Assembly: GCA_964494505.1 (NCBI GenBank)
Contig: CAZBRO010000004.1
Span: 124,001 to 188,000, forward strand
Direction: 5' to 3'
DNA from: CAIYRG01 sp964494505
GTDB taxonomy: Bacteria; Pseudomonadota; Alphaproteobacteria; Micropepsales; Micropepsaceae
DNA: 64,000 bases
Shown here: piece by piece, positions 7,964 to 15,440 of the stretch
Numbering within the stretch: position 1 is the stretch's first letter
Layout: the number at the start of each line of letters is the position of its first letter
Made by a program: the position numbers and the translations under genes
The notes under the pieces: model-generated
What the model was told of the DNA's origin: nothing
Databases searched by the model: none
Seen by the model: the letters and a program-made list of their open reading frames with translations, nothing else

Positions 7964-9532
7964 ATGATGCACGGAAGAGGGCTGTTGATTGTCGCGTCCG
8001 CTCTGCTGCTCGCGCCCGCATTTGCGGCGCCCGCGGCCGCGCAGAACGCAAAAGCCTTGCTGCAAGCTGCCGACCAGGCGGTCGGGGCGAGCAAGGTGAA
8101 CTCGCTGCAGTTCACCGGCAAGGGCAGATTCGCCTATCTGGGCCAGAACTTCACCACCAACGACGACTGGAACCGCGTGGACCTGCAGAGCTACACGCTC
8201 ACCATCGACTATCCCAGCAAGTCGTATAAGGAAGAACAGGTTCGCGTTCAGGGGAATAACCCGAAGATCGGCGGCGGCGCAGGCTTCCCGATTGTCGGCG
8301 AGCAGCGGGCAACGGTTCTCGCAAGCGGCAACTATGCCTGGACGCTCAGCCCGCAAGGCCAGCCGCAAGCCCAGAACGATCAGGCCGAAACGCGCCAACT
8401 CTTCGTTGCGGTGAGCCCGCACGGCTTCATCAAAGCGGCGATGGCCGATCCGAACGCGTCCGTATCCGACCGTGAATTCATCACCCAGGGCAAGACCCTG
8501 AAGGTCGTCCACTTCACGACGATGGGCAAATGGCAGGCGACGGGCGAGTTCAACGCCCAGAACATGCTCGAGCGCGTGGTGACCTGGATCCCGAGCCCCA
8601 TGATGGGCGATATGCAGGTCGAAATCCGTTACAGCGATTGGCGCGACATCGGCAACGGCATCAAGGCGCCGTTCCACATTCACATGCACCAGGGCGATCA
8701 TCCCCTGGTCCGCGGCATGAACCTGATGGATGTGCAGGCCACCGACGTGAAGGCCAATGTGCAGAACGCGTCCTTGACCGTTCCCGACGCCGTGCGCTCT
8801 GCCGGGATGCCGAAGGTCAATATTCAAACCACCAAGCTGGCCGATGGCGTGTGGCTGATCGGCGGCGGTTCGCATAACAGCATCGCGGTCGAGTTCAAGG
8901 ACTTCGCCGCCATCATCGAGACGCCGCTCGACGACGCGCGCACCCTCGCGGTGATCGCGGAAACCAAGCGGCTCATTCCGGGCAAGCAAATCCGATATGT
9001 CGTCAACACCCATCACCATTGGGATCATGCGGGCGGCTTGCGCGCGGCCTATGCGGAAGGCGCCACCATCGTCACCAATGAAGCGAACAAGAACTTCTAC
9101 GAACGAGTCATTCTGGTGCCGCAACCCCGGACGCTCAGCCCGGACCGCCTGTCGATGACGCCGTTTGCCACGACGGGCCCCGGACCCGGAAAGCTCGAGA
9201 CCTATCGGGAACGGCATGCCATCACCGACGGCGACCAGTCGATCATCAGCTACCATGTCGAAGGCTTCACGCACGCCCAGGACATGGCGATCGTCTATCT
9301 GCCGAAGTCGAAGATCCTGATCAACGCGGACATGGGGCCGCCGCCCGCAAATGCGACCCCCGATCAGATCAACGCCAACACGATCGCACTCTACAACAAC
9401 ATGAAGCGGCTGAAGCTCGACGTGGTGCAGCACGTGCCAATCCACGGCAATCCAAGCATGAACGCCGATTTCGAGCGGACCGTCGGACCGGTGGCGGCAC
9501 GGGCGCGTCCGGCCGGCGGCGAAGGCGGCTAA
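7964..9532 (+). CDS. Exported metallo-beta-lactamase-fold hydrolase
   Basis: A 522-residue exported protein. A signal peptide (LLIVASALLLAPAFAAPAAAQ) is followed by about 240 residues of strand-rich sequence that looks LolA-like, then a metallo-beta-lactamase domain from about residue 290. The zinc motif H350-x-H352-x-D354-H355 (NTHHHWDHAGG) is intact, a later Asp in INADMGPP and His in HVPIHGNPS fit the remaining ligands. Family members include lactonases, sulfatases and periplasmic hydrolases; the substrate cannot be read from sequence. The start ATGATG at 7964 follows GAGGAGGGAAACC. It follows the small exported protein by 33 bp and ends in front of a rho-independent terminator at 9560. 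Confidence 0.87.
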   Translation: MMHGRGLLIVASALLLAPAFAAPAAAQNAKALLQAADQAVGASKVNSLQFTGKGRFAYLGQNFTTNDDWNRVDLQSYTLTIDYPSKSYKEEQVRVQGNNPKIGGGAGFPIVGEQRATVLASGNYAWTLSPQGQPQAQNDQAETRQLFVAVSPHGFIKAAMADPNASVSDREFITQGKTLKVVHFTTMGKWQATGEFNAQNMLERVVTWIPSPMMGDMQVEIRYSDWRDIGNGIKAPFHIHMHQGDHPLVRGMNLMDVQATDVKANVQNASLTVPDAVRSAGMPKVNIQTTKLADGVWLIGGGSHNSIAVEFKDFAAIIETPLDDARTLAVIAETKRLIPGKQIRYVVNTHHHWDHAGGLRAAYAEGATIVTNEANKNFYERVILVPQPRTLSPDRLSMTPFATTGPGPGKLETYRERHAITDGDQSIISYHVEGFTHAQDMAIVYLPKSKILINADMGPPPANATPDQINANTIALYNNMKRLKLDVVQHVPIHGNPSMNADFERTVGPVAARARPAGGEGG

Positions 9533-9559
9533 AGAATCGCAATTGGCATGATTGTCTCG

Positions 9560-9594
9560 GGCGGGGCGTTGATATGGCGCTCCGCCTTGTTTTT
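9560..9594 (+). terminator. Rho-independent terminator after the exported metallo-hydrolase
   Basis: An 11-pair stem (arms 9560-9570 and 9576-9586, with some G-U pairs) around the loop GATAT is followed by TTGTTTTT. It lies 27 bp after the stop of the gene at 7964 and separates it from the DsbA-like gene. Confidence 0.75.
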
Positions 9595-9650
9595 AAAGGG
9601 GACCGCGTTCTGCTAAGGTTCCGTTGCAAACGAAACCACTGGATTGACCG

Positions 9651-10349
9651 ATGTTCACGCTCTCTCTTCGTCCCCTGATCGCCGGGGCAATCTTTGCCAT
9701 CGCGCCTTTGATGAACGCGATGGCCGCGGACGCGCCCCGGCCCGCCAATGCCGACCAGGCCGTGCAGGCATATTTGAGCAAGCTGCAGGCGGACCAGGAA
9801 AGGGCGCGGGACCAGCTCGTCGCCAACCAGACACCGGCCTTGCTGCGCGACCCCGGCACGCCGGCGATCGGCAATCCCAATGGCGACGTCGCCGTGATCG
9901 AGTTCTTCGATTACGCATGCCCCTATTGCAAGGCGGTCCAGCCGAGGCTGGAGAAGCTTGTCAAGGACGACAAGGGCGTGAAGCTGATCATCAAGGAGTT
10001 CCCGATCCTGACGCCGGAATCGCTGGTCGCCGCCAAAGCGGCTCTGGCCGCGGTCAAGCAGGGCAAGTACGAGCAATACCACAACAGGCTCATGGCGTTC
10101 CGCGGCCAACTGACGAACGATGTGATCTTCGACACCGCCAAAGAAGTCGGGCTGGACGTTGCGCGGCTGCGCAAGGACATGGATGCGCCCGCGATCACCG
10201 ATGAAATCATCGCCAATTTCAACCTGGCGCGCGGCCTTCGCATCTTTCAGACGCCGGGATTCGTGGCGGGCGGGCATGTGCTGACCGGCGCCTCGGCGGA
10301 CATCGATTTCCCCAAGGTCGTTGCCACCGCGCGCGCGACCCCGCGCTAA
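9651..10349 (+). CDS. DsbA-family thiol:disulfide oxidoreductase
   Basis: A 232-residue periplasmic thioredoxin-fold protein. The N terminus is a signal peptide (cleavage probably after MAADA), a helical stretch with LQADQERARDQL follows, and the catalytic C90-P-Y-C93 sits in EFFDYACPYCKAVQPRL. The helical insertion and the cis-proline region in IFQTPGFVAGG fit the DsbA/DsbG-like (Com1-type) family that forms or repairs disulfides in exported proteins. The vicinal-cysteine PQQ dehydrogenase and other exported enzymes in this window are possible clients. It has its own transcription unit, as a terminator lies just upstream. Confidence 0.9.
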   Translation: MFTLSLRPLIAGAIFAIAPLMNAMAADAPRPANADQAVQAYLSKLQADQERARDQLVANQTPALLRDPGTPAIGNPNGDVAVIEFFDYACPYCKAVQPRLEKLVKDDKGVKLIIKEFPILTPESLVAAKAALAAVKQGKYEQYHNRLMAFRGQLTNDVIFDTAKEVGLDVARLRKDMDAPAITDEIIANFNLARGLRIFQTPGFVAGGHVLTGASADIDFPKVVATARATPR

Positions 10350-10504
10350 AGCCGATTCCGTCGCGCCGTTAGGTAATTATCCCTACCGATTATCGCTCAA
10401 GCTGAAGGCAGTCGGCCCGAAGCTTATGTAGTTTGCCTAAGATGATTCCGGCGAGGCATGACGTTAGTCTTGGAATCGGAACGTCGAGCTGCATGGTTCT
10501 TCCA

Positions 10505-10681
10505 ATGAGCATCAACGCCCTCACCATCGACCAGATCAGCCATTATCGTGAGCTTGCACGGTGCGCGGAAGACCGGGCCTCCAGGATGGCCGACCGCCGC
10601 TCGGATTTTCGCGCCCTTGCGAAAGGCTGGCTCGCGCTCGCGACCGCGCTCGAATATTCCGAAGGCCCGCCGAACGGCTAG
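10505..10681 (+). CDS. Small helical protein of unknown function
   Basis: A 58-residue protein, MSINALTIDQISHYRELARC onward, ending EYSEGPPNG. It resembles short helical proteins common in Rhizobiales that begin with a Q-I-x-H-Y-R-E-L-A pattern and have no assigned function. I prefer the ATG at 10505 because the homologous-looking part begins there; upstream ATG codons at 10433, 10442 and 10493 would extend it but add basic sequence that looks non-coding. The ribosome site is weak for all of them. A palindromic repeat begins right after the stop. Confidence 0.5.
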   Translation: MSINALTIDQISHYRELARCAEDRASRMADRRSDFRALAKGWLALATALEYSEGPPNG

Positions 10682-10699
10682 ACGCCCCTCCGTCGCTGA

Positions 10700-10762
10700 C
10701 GCGACACCTCCCCCGCTTCGCAGGGGAGGACCCAATTGACGACCCGCTTCGCAGGGGAGGAG
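10700..10762. repeat. GC-rich palindromic repeat, CTCCCC/GGGGAG family, two copies
   Basis: Contains ACCTCCCCCGCTTCGCAGGG and, a few bases later, a second CCGCTTCGCAGGGGAGGA. Similar elements recur at 24691, 31996, 32710, 33583, 47864, 50648, 52439 and 54598. It sits between convergent genes (10681 plus, 10767 minus). Confidence 0.7.
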
Positions 10763-10766
10763 CGGA

Positions 10767-11996
10767 TTAAAACCCGCCGATCCGGTCTGCGCCGGAGGCG
10801 CCTTCCGCCGTATAGAAACTCTGTTCCATCCGCGAGGCGAGCCCATCGCGGGCGAGCGATCGTTCGTATTCGCGGCGCAGGAACGGGTCTTCCATGTGAT
10901 AGGGAATCGCAGCACCGCCTTTGTTGAGATCGACCGCCCAGATATCGCGCAACGCTTCGCCGGGGCGGCCGGCTTTCAGCGCCGGATGATTGTTCGGCCC
11001 ATGCCAGGCGAGCACGCGAAGCCCATCCCTGGCGATGCCAAAATGCTGGTGGAACCAGTCTCCGGACATCGGCGCGGCGCTGACGATGCCGCCATAATCG
11101 TAATCCTGCCGCAGCACGCGTTCGCCGCGTCCGTCCTGCCACGGTGTCGGGCCTAGGCTTTCCGGCCAGGTGTAGGTGTAGCCGCGGCCCTTCAGGCAGA
11201 TCAGCACCGCGGTCGAATGATGCTTGTGCGCCTTGGAATAGCGTCCCGTCTCGTATTGGCCGATGAATTGGTAGAAGCGGTTGCCCGCCATCATCGGTTC
11301 GATGCGGCGATAGCCGGGCGAGCGGCGGTTGTCGAGCGGCAGCTCGGTCGCGATCACGTCGGGGATCAGATTGGTGCGCCGCATGGCGAGGCCGCGCACC
11401 GGATCGGGTTCGACGTCGTCCCTTGGCTTGAAGAAATCATCCGCCCCCGAAAAGCGGGCGCGGAAGGCGTGCGGACAATCGAACACGAAACCCGGATCGT
11501 CGAGCAGGTTGATGATGTTCGGGGCCGACGTCCCGCACAGCAGAATTGCAGGCGAGCTCGACGCATTCACGATGCGGTGAAACGCGTTCAACGGAATGGT
11601 GAAGAGCGAACCCTTCTGCCACTCGAAGACATGGCGTTTGGCGTCGCCCTCGTTCCAGACCTCGGTCGAGCCGCGGCCCTCCACTACGAGCACGATCTTC
11701 TCGTAGAGATGGCGCTCCACATTGAGCGCGCCCGCCCCCGGCACCTCGGCCACGTACATGCCCCACAACCCTTCCGTGCCGTAGAGCTGGATGTAGCTGC
11801 CGCGCCCGCCCAGACGCCGCCACGGCGCCATGGGAAGGTCCTGCACGCGGACGGCCCCGATGCCGCGGAAGACGGGCACGCCCTCCTCCTCCATGAACCG
11901 GTCATAGGGAAGCTTCGGGCGCTTGAAGTCGCCGGTGCCGGCGTTCTCGCCCGCCTTGGGCTCGTGCCAATGGGTGTCTTTTACTGCGTCGTGCAT
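10767..11996 (-). CDS. Two-domain cupin protein, gentisate-dioxygenase-like
   Basis: A 409-residue bicupin. The first cupin (about residues 100-185) contains LYEKIVLVVEGRGSTEVWNEG and SLFTIPLNAFHRIVN; the second (about 270-370) contains SKAHKHHSTAVLICLKGRGY and a Trp/His-rich stretch ending SGDWFHQHFG. HKHH and the later H-x-H residues could bind Fe(II). It is shaped like gentisate or hydroxynaphthoate dioxygenases but the spacing differs, so the name stays general. It is divergent from the Rieske dioxygenase (start at 12097, 100 bp apart) and could be the ring-cleavage partner for its product. I chose the ATG at 11996 (MHDAVKDTHWHEP); the longer version to 12098 would run through the divergent promoter. 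Confidence 0.72.
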   Translation of the reverse strand: MHDAVKDTHWHEPKAGENAGTGDFKRPKLPYDRFMEEEGVPVFRGIGAVRVQDLPMAPWRRLGGRGSYIQLYGTEGLWGMYVAEVPGAGALNVERHLYEKIVLVVEGRGSTEVWNEGDAKRHVFEWQKGSLFTIPLNAFHRIVNASSSPAILLCGTSAPNIINLLDDPGFVFDCPHAFRARFSGADDFFKPRDDVEPDPVRGLAMRRTNLIPDVIATELPLDNRRSPGYRRIEPMMAGNRFYQFIGQYETGRYSKAHKHHSTAVLICLKGRGYTYTWPESLGPTPWQDGRGERVLRQDYDYGGIVSAAPMSGDWFHQHFGIARDGLRVLAWHGPNNHPALKAGRPGEALRDIWAVDLNKGGAAIPYHMEDPFLRREYERSLARDGLASRMEQSFYTAEGASGADRIGGF

Positions 11997-12096
11997 TGAT
12001 CTATGCCAAAGGATGACCGCCCATAGCATCGGAAAAATGCCGACGCTACTGTCTTTGTCCTTCGGCTTACCATTCGCCTCCCGAAGAGGAATACCC

Positions 12097-13368
12097 ATGG
12101 CGCGCAGCTATATCGTCGACGATCCGGAGAGGAAGCGATTCCTGCTCGATCGTGAAACCCTGGTCTCCGAAACCGTGCTTCGGGAGGAACAGGAGCGGAT
12201 ATTCTCCAAATGCTGGATTTATGTCGGCCATTCCAGCGAGCTGAAGCAGCCCAACGATTTCGTCACCCGCCGCGTGGCGGGACGCCCGGTGATCTTCAAC
12301 CGCGACATGAGGGGCGAGATTCACTGCTTCCTGAACACCTGCCGCCACCGGGGCGCCGTCGTCTGCACCGAACGCGAAGGCAGCCGGCGCGCGTTCCGCT
12401 GCATCTATCATGGCTGGGCGTACCGCAATGACGGCGCGCTTGGCCAGGTGCCGGGGGAAGAGGCCTACAAGGGCGAATTCGACAAATCGGGGCTGGGCTT
12501 GCGCAAACCGGCCAAGTTCGAGTCCTACCGCGATTTCTGGTTCCTCAATCTCGACCCGGATGCGCCGGCTTTGCGCGATTATCTCGGCGGGGCGACGGAT
12601 TACATCGATCTCGTGATCGATCAGTCGCCTTCGGCGCGGATGGAAATCGTGGCGGGGGCGCAGGAATACGACGTCGCCGCGAACTGGAAGCTGATGGTCG
12701 AGAACAGCGTCGACGATTATCACCTGCCGAGCACGCATGCGACCTGGCTCGCCTATATGGCCAATTCCGGCGTGAAGATCGAGCGCCCGACCGAAGGCCG
12801 CGTGCTGCCGACCAAAGGCCTGGCCGTCGATCTCGGCAACGGCCATTTCACGACCGACAACGTCAATTTCCGCGGCCGTCCGGTGGCGGCGTGGATTCCC
12901 ATCTACGGCGAAGAGGCCAAGCCCGAGATGGAGGAAATCCGCCGCGAGCTGTGGGCGCGCGTCGGGCCGGAGCGGGCGCAGCGCATCGCCGATACCAACC
13001 GCAACCTCGTCATCTTCCCCAATCTCGTCATCAATGACGGCTCATCGGTGACGGTGCGGACGTTCTTCCCGGATGGCGCAGGGAAGATGCATGTCTCGGC
13101 CTGGGCGCTGGGGCCCGTGGAGGAGAGCGAAAGCGCGCGCGCGCGGCGGCTGGATGCGTTTCTCACGTTCTACGGGCCGGGCGGGTTCGCCACGCCCGAC
13201 GATGTGGAGGCGCTCGAACTGGTGCAGCAGGGGCTCGCCAATTGGCAGGACGACCGCTGGACGGAGATGTCGCGCGGCATGGGGCGCGAGGGCGATCAGC
13301 TCAATTCCGACGAGCATCATCTGCGCATTTTCTGGCGCAAATGGAATCAGATGATGGAGGCGGCGTGA
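12097..13368 (+). CDS. Rieske aromatic-ring-hydroxylating dioxygenase, large (alpha) subunit
   Basis: A 423-residue alpha subunit. The Rieske [2Fe-2S] ligands C82-x-H84 and C102-x2-H105 are present in TCRHRG and CIYHGW. The mononuclear iron site has bridging D206 and ligands H209 and H214 in NSVDDYHLPSTH; the third acidic ligand would be near residue 360. The enzyme adds O2 to an aromatic ring using electrons from a ferredoxin/reductase, but no such electron-transfer genes lie in the window. The sequence looks closest to the benzoate/cumate-type group. Start ATG at 12097 follows GAAGAGGA. It overlaps the beta subunit by ATGA, so the pair is translationally coupled. Confidence 0.92.
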   Translation: MARSYIVDDPERKRFLLDRETLVSETVLREEQERIFSKCWIYVGHSSELKQPNDFVTRRVAGRPVIFNRDMRGEIHCFLNTCRHRGAVVCTEREGSRRAFRCIYHGWAYRNDGALGQVPGEEAYKGEFDKSGLGLRKPAKFESYRDFWFLNLDPDAPALRDYLGGATDYIDLVIDQSPSARMEIVAGAQEYDVAANWKLMVENSVDDYHLPSTHATWLAYMANSGVKIERPTEGRVLPTKGLAVDLGNGHFTTDNVNFRGRPVAAWIPIYGEEAKPEMEEIRRELWARVGPERAQRIADTNRNLVIFPNLVINDGSSVTVRTFFPDGAGKMHVSAWALGPVEESESARARRLDAFLTFYGPGGFATPDDVEALELVQQGLANWQDDRWTEMSRGMGREGDQLNSDEHHLRIFWRKWNQMMEAA

Positions 13369-13856
13369 TGCGCAACGACATCACGCGCACCGACGTGGAG
13401 GATTTCCTGTTTCGCGAGGCCGCACTGCTGGACGAATGGAAGCTCGAAGAATGGCTGGGCCTGCTGACGGAGGATGCCGCCTATTACGTGCCGCCCAACG
13501 ATCATCCCGAAGGCGATCACCGCACCACCTTGTTCATTCTGGCCGACGACATCGTGCGCATCCGCGAGCGCGTCAAGCGGCTGATGAGCCCGGATTGCCA
13601 CGCCGAATATCCCCATTCCCGCACCCGGCGGATGATCTCCAATGTGCGGATCGTGGGCGTCGACGGCGAGTTCGTGACGGTGGCGGCGAATTTCATCTGC
13701 AACCGCTTCCGCCGTTATGAGCGGGTGCGCGAATATGTCGGGGCCTATCGCTACGTACTGAAGCGGGTGGGCGACGATTTCCGCATCAAGGAGCGGCGCA
13801 TCATCATCGATGCGCATGAACTGGGCTCGCTCGGCGCGGTGAGCTTCATCCTGTAA
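13368..13856 (+). CDS. Aromatic-ring-hydroxylating dioxygenase, small (beta) subunit
   Basis: A 162-residue SnoaL/NTF2-fold beta subunit: VEDFLFREAALLDEWKLEEW, then DDIVRIRERVKRL and a conserved HSRTRRMISNV segment, ending IIIDAHELGSLGAVSFIL. It has no cofactor and stabilises the alpha3beta3 hexamer. The ATG overlaps the alpha stop codon (ATGA at 13365-13369 region), giving tight stoichiometric coupling. Length is normal for benzoate or cumate-type beta subunits. Confidence 0.92.
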   Translation: MRNDITRTDVEDFLFREAALLDEWKLEEWLGLLTEDAAYYVPPNDHPEGDHRTTLFILADDIVRIRERVKRLMSPDCHAEYPHSRTRRMISNVRIVGVDGEFVTVAANFICNRFRRYERVREYVGAYRYVLKRVGDDFRIKERRIIIDAHELGSLGAVSFIL

Positions 13857-13884
13857 GCAGACCAAGAAAATTCCGGAGGGGAGA

Positions 13885-14610
13885 ATGGCCGATCTGAAGA
13901 CCGCCATCGACGAACTCGTCATCGCCAATCGCATCGTGTCGGCGGAGAAAGTCTGCGACGCGTTCGGCCATGTCAGCATCCGCCATCCGGAAGACCCATC
14001 GAAATTCCTGCTGTCGCGCGGCCGTGCGCCCGAGCTGATCGAAGCCTCCGACATCATGGCCTTCACGCTGACGGGCGAGACGGCGTCGGGCACGGGCAAG
14101 CCCTATCTCGAACGCTTCATCCACGGCGCGATCTACGAGGCGCGGCCCGACGTGCAGGCCGTCGTCCACAGCCACAGCTACAGCGTGGTCCCGTTCAGCG
14201 TCATCGGCGAGCGCCTGCGGCCGATCATGCATGTCTGCGCCACCATCGGCGCGGACGTGCCGGTATGGGAGCCGCAGCTCAATTTCGGCGACACGGACTT
14301 GCTGGTGGCCGACATGGAACAGGGGCGCGATCTGGCGCGCGCGCTGGGGCCCCGGACATCGGTGCTGATGCGCGGACACGGCTCGACCGTGGTGGGCGGG
14401 TCTCTGCGCGAGGCCGTCTATGCGGCGGTGATGCTGGAGGTCAACGCGAATTTGCAACTGAAGGCGCAGGCCTTCGGACCGGTGACGTTCCTGACGCCGG
14501 GCGAGATCGAGAAGATTCGCGCGCGCCAATTGAAGGGCCGTCCCGGCGAAGGATTCGACCGCGCCTGGCAATATTGGCTGCGGCACGCGGGATTCAAGTC
14601 GGACGAGTAA
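13885..14610 (+). CDS. Class II aldolase/adducin family protein, probable decarboxylase
   Basis: A 241-residue class II aldolase-fold protein with the zinc-binding histidines of VVHSHSY and the distal RGHGSTVVG segment. Aromatic pathways that cleave carboxylated catechols use members of this family (CmtD-type HCOMODA or 3-carboxymuconic semialdehyde decarboxylases) after ring fission, and the position 28 bp behind the Rieske subunits supports such a role over a sugar-phosphate aldolase. It has GGAGGGGAG before the ATG. Its final 74 bp recur at 15305, beyond the toxin-antitoxin genes. Confidence 0.82.
   Translation: MADLKTAIDELVIANRIVSAEKVCDAFGHVSIRHPEDPSKFLLSRGRAPELIEASDIMAFTLTGETASGTGKPYLERFIHGAIYEARPDVQAVVHSHSYSVVPFSVIGERLRPIMHVCATIGADVPVWEPQLNFGDTDLLVADMEQGRDLARALGPRTSVLMRGHGSTVVGGSLREAVYAAVMLEVNANLQLKAQAFGPVTFLTPGEIEKIRARQLKGRPGEGFDRAWQYWLRHAGFKSDE
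14537..14610 (+). repeat. Left copy of a 74-bp direct repeat (aldolase 3' end)
   Basis: Bases 14537-14610, encoding RPGEGFDRAWQYWLRHAGF and the stop, match 15305-15378 with only a few differences. The repeat brackets the DUF433/DUF5615 gene pair at a constant offset of 768 bp. Confidence 0.85.
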
Positions 14611-14751
14611 TTCGGAAATGGCGGCGGAATAGAGGCCCTGACTCGCTGTCGAGTATTTCCACTCCGACTCCGTCTTTGTGTTCTTGCTTCAATTTCACTC
14701 GTCCGATTTTGGCCGTTGCGCGCTGCGCTGGCGGGGGCGTAGTCTTTCGTC

Positions 14752-14964
14752 ATGAAGCAGCCAATCATATGCCGGAATCCCGAGGTCATGGGCGGTACGC
14801 CCGTATTCTGCGGCACGCGCGTGCCCGTTCAGACGTTGCTGGATTATCTGGAAGGGGGCGACACGATAGGCGAGTTCCTCGCCGGGTTCCCCTCCGTCAC
14901 GCGCGGGCAGGTCATAGAATTCCTGGAAGAGGCGAAAGACAGGCTCGTCGAATCGGTGGCATGA
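14752..14964 (+). CDS. DUF433 protein, probable antitoxin
   Basis: A 70-residue DUF433 protein: the opening ICRNPEVMGGTPVFCGTRVP and LLDYLEGGDTIGEFLAGFPSV are typical of this winged-helix-like family, which is often the antitoxin of a DUF5615 (PIN-like) toxin. Antitoxins of this type usually bind DNA and repress their own operon. The stop overlaps the start of the next gene (ATGA), a coupling normal for such pairs. The pair is embedded between two copies of an aldolase 3' end, which points to acquisition by insertion or recombination. Confidence 0.85.
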   Translation: MKQPIICRNPEVMGGTPVFCGTRVPVQTLLDYLEGGDTIGEFLAGFPSVTRGQVIEFLEEAKDRLVESVA

Positions 14965-15287
14965 AGGTCCTGCTCGACGAATGCGTAGACTGGCGGTTGT
15001 CGCGCGACATCATAGGCCATGACGTCAAGACCGCCCGCCAGATGGGCTGGACGACCATCAAGAACGGCGAACTGCTCACGCTCGCGATCCGCGGCGGTTT
15101 CGAGGTGTTCGTCACGGTAGACCGGAATCTCTCATTCCAGCAGAATCTTGCGGCGTTCGCCATTGCGGTCGTTGTTTTACAAGCGCCGTCCAACCGGCTG
15201 GCGGATCTCAAGGTTCTGGTTCCAAGACTGCTTGCCATTATCGATTCCGCGCTACCTGGCACGGTAACAATTGTCAGCGAACTCTAG
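14961..15287 (+). CDS. DUF5615 PIN-like protein, probable toxin
   Basis: A 108-residue PIN-like protein of the DUF5615 family. The start MKVLLDECVDWRLSR provides the first acidic residue of the nuclease centre, and VFVTVDRNLSFQQN supplies the second conserved Asp, as expected for a PIN-fold RNase toxin. It is translated from an ATG overlapping the DUF433 stop. The family is commonly classed as a type II toxin, but few members have been tested. Directly downstream is a remnant of the neighbouring aldolase gene. Confidence 0.83.
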   Translation: MKVLLDECVDWRLSRDIIGHDVKTARQMGWTTIKNGELLTLAIRGGFEVFVTVDRNLSFQQNLAAFAIAVVVLQAPSNRLADLKVLVPRLLAIIDSALPGTVTIVSEL

Positions 15288-15304
15288 GCACGCTCTACGG
15301 ACCC

Positions 15305-15378
15305 GCCGTCCCGGCGAAGGGTTCGACCGCGCCTGGCAATATTGGCTGCGCCACGCGGGATTTGAGTCGGAGAAGTGA
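15305..15378 (+). pseudogene. Remnant of a class II aldolase gene (right repeat copy)
   Basis: This stretch reads RPGEGFDRAWQYWLRHAGFE followed by SEK and a stop, nearly the same as the last 24 residues of the aldolase at 13885. The differences (for example D to E, K to E, TAA to TGA) are mild and mostly keep coding sense, so it looks like the tail of a second, related aldolase copy rather than a fresh duplication. Nothing of the upstream part of that gene remains between the toxin stop and this fragment. Confidence 0.8.
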
Positions 15379-15440
15379 GACGGGACTTTGCAGTATCATG
15401 AGTTAGCTGACTGGAGCCAACTCAGCTTCAACGCTACCGA

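Noticed and set aside
7424..9445. 673-codon open frame on the minus strand
   Set aside because: It is antisense to two clear exported proteins, is rich in Arg, His and Asp as expected from a reversed high-GC gene, and shows no domain.
14611..15440. Possible transposon around the toxin-antitoxin pair
   Set aside because: No transposase or terminal inverted repeats; the flanking direct repeat is the end of a gene and not a target-site duplication.
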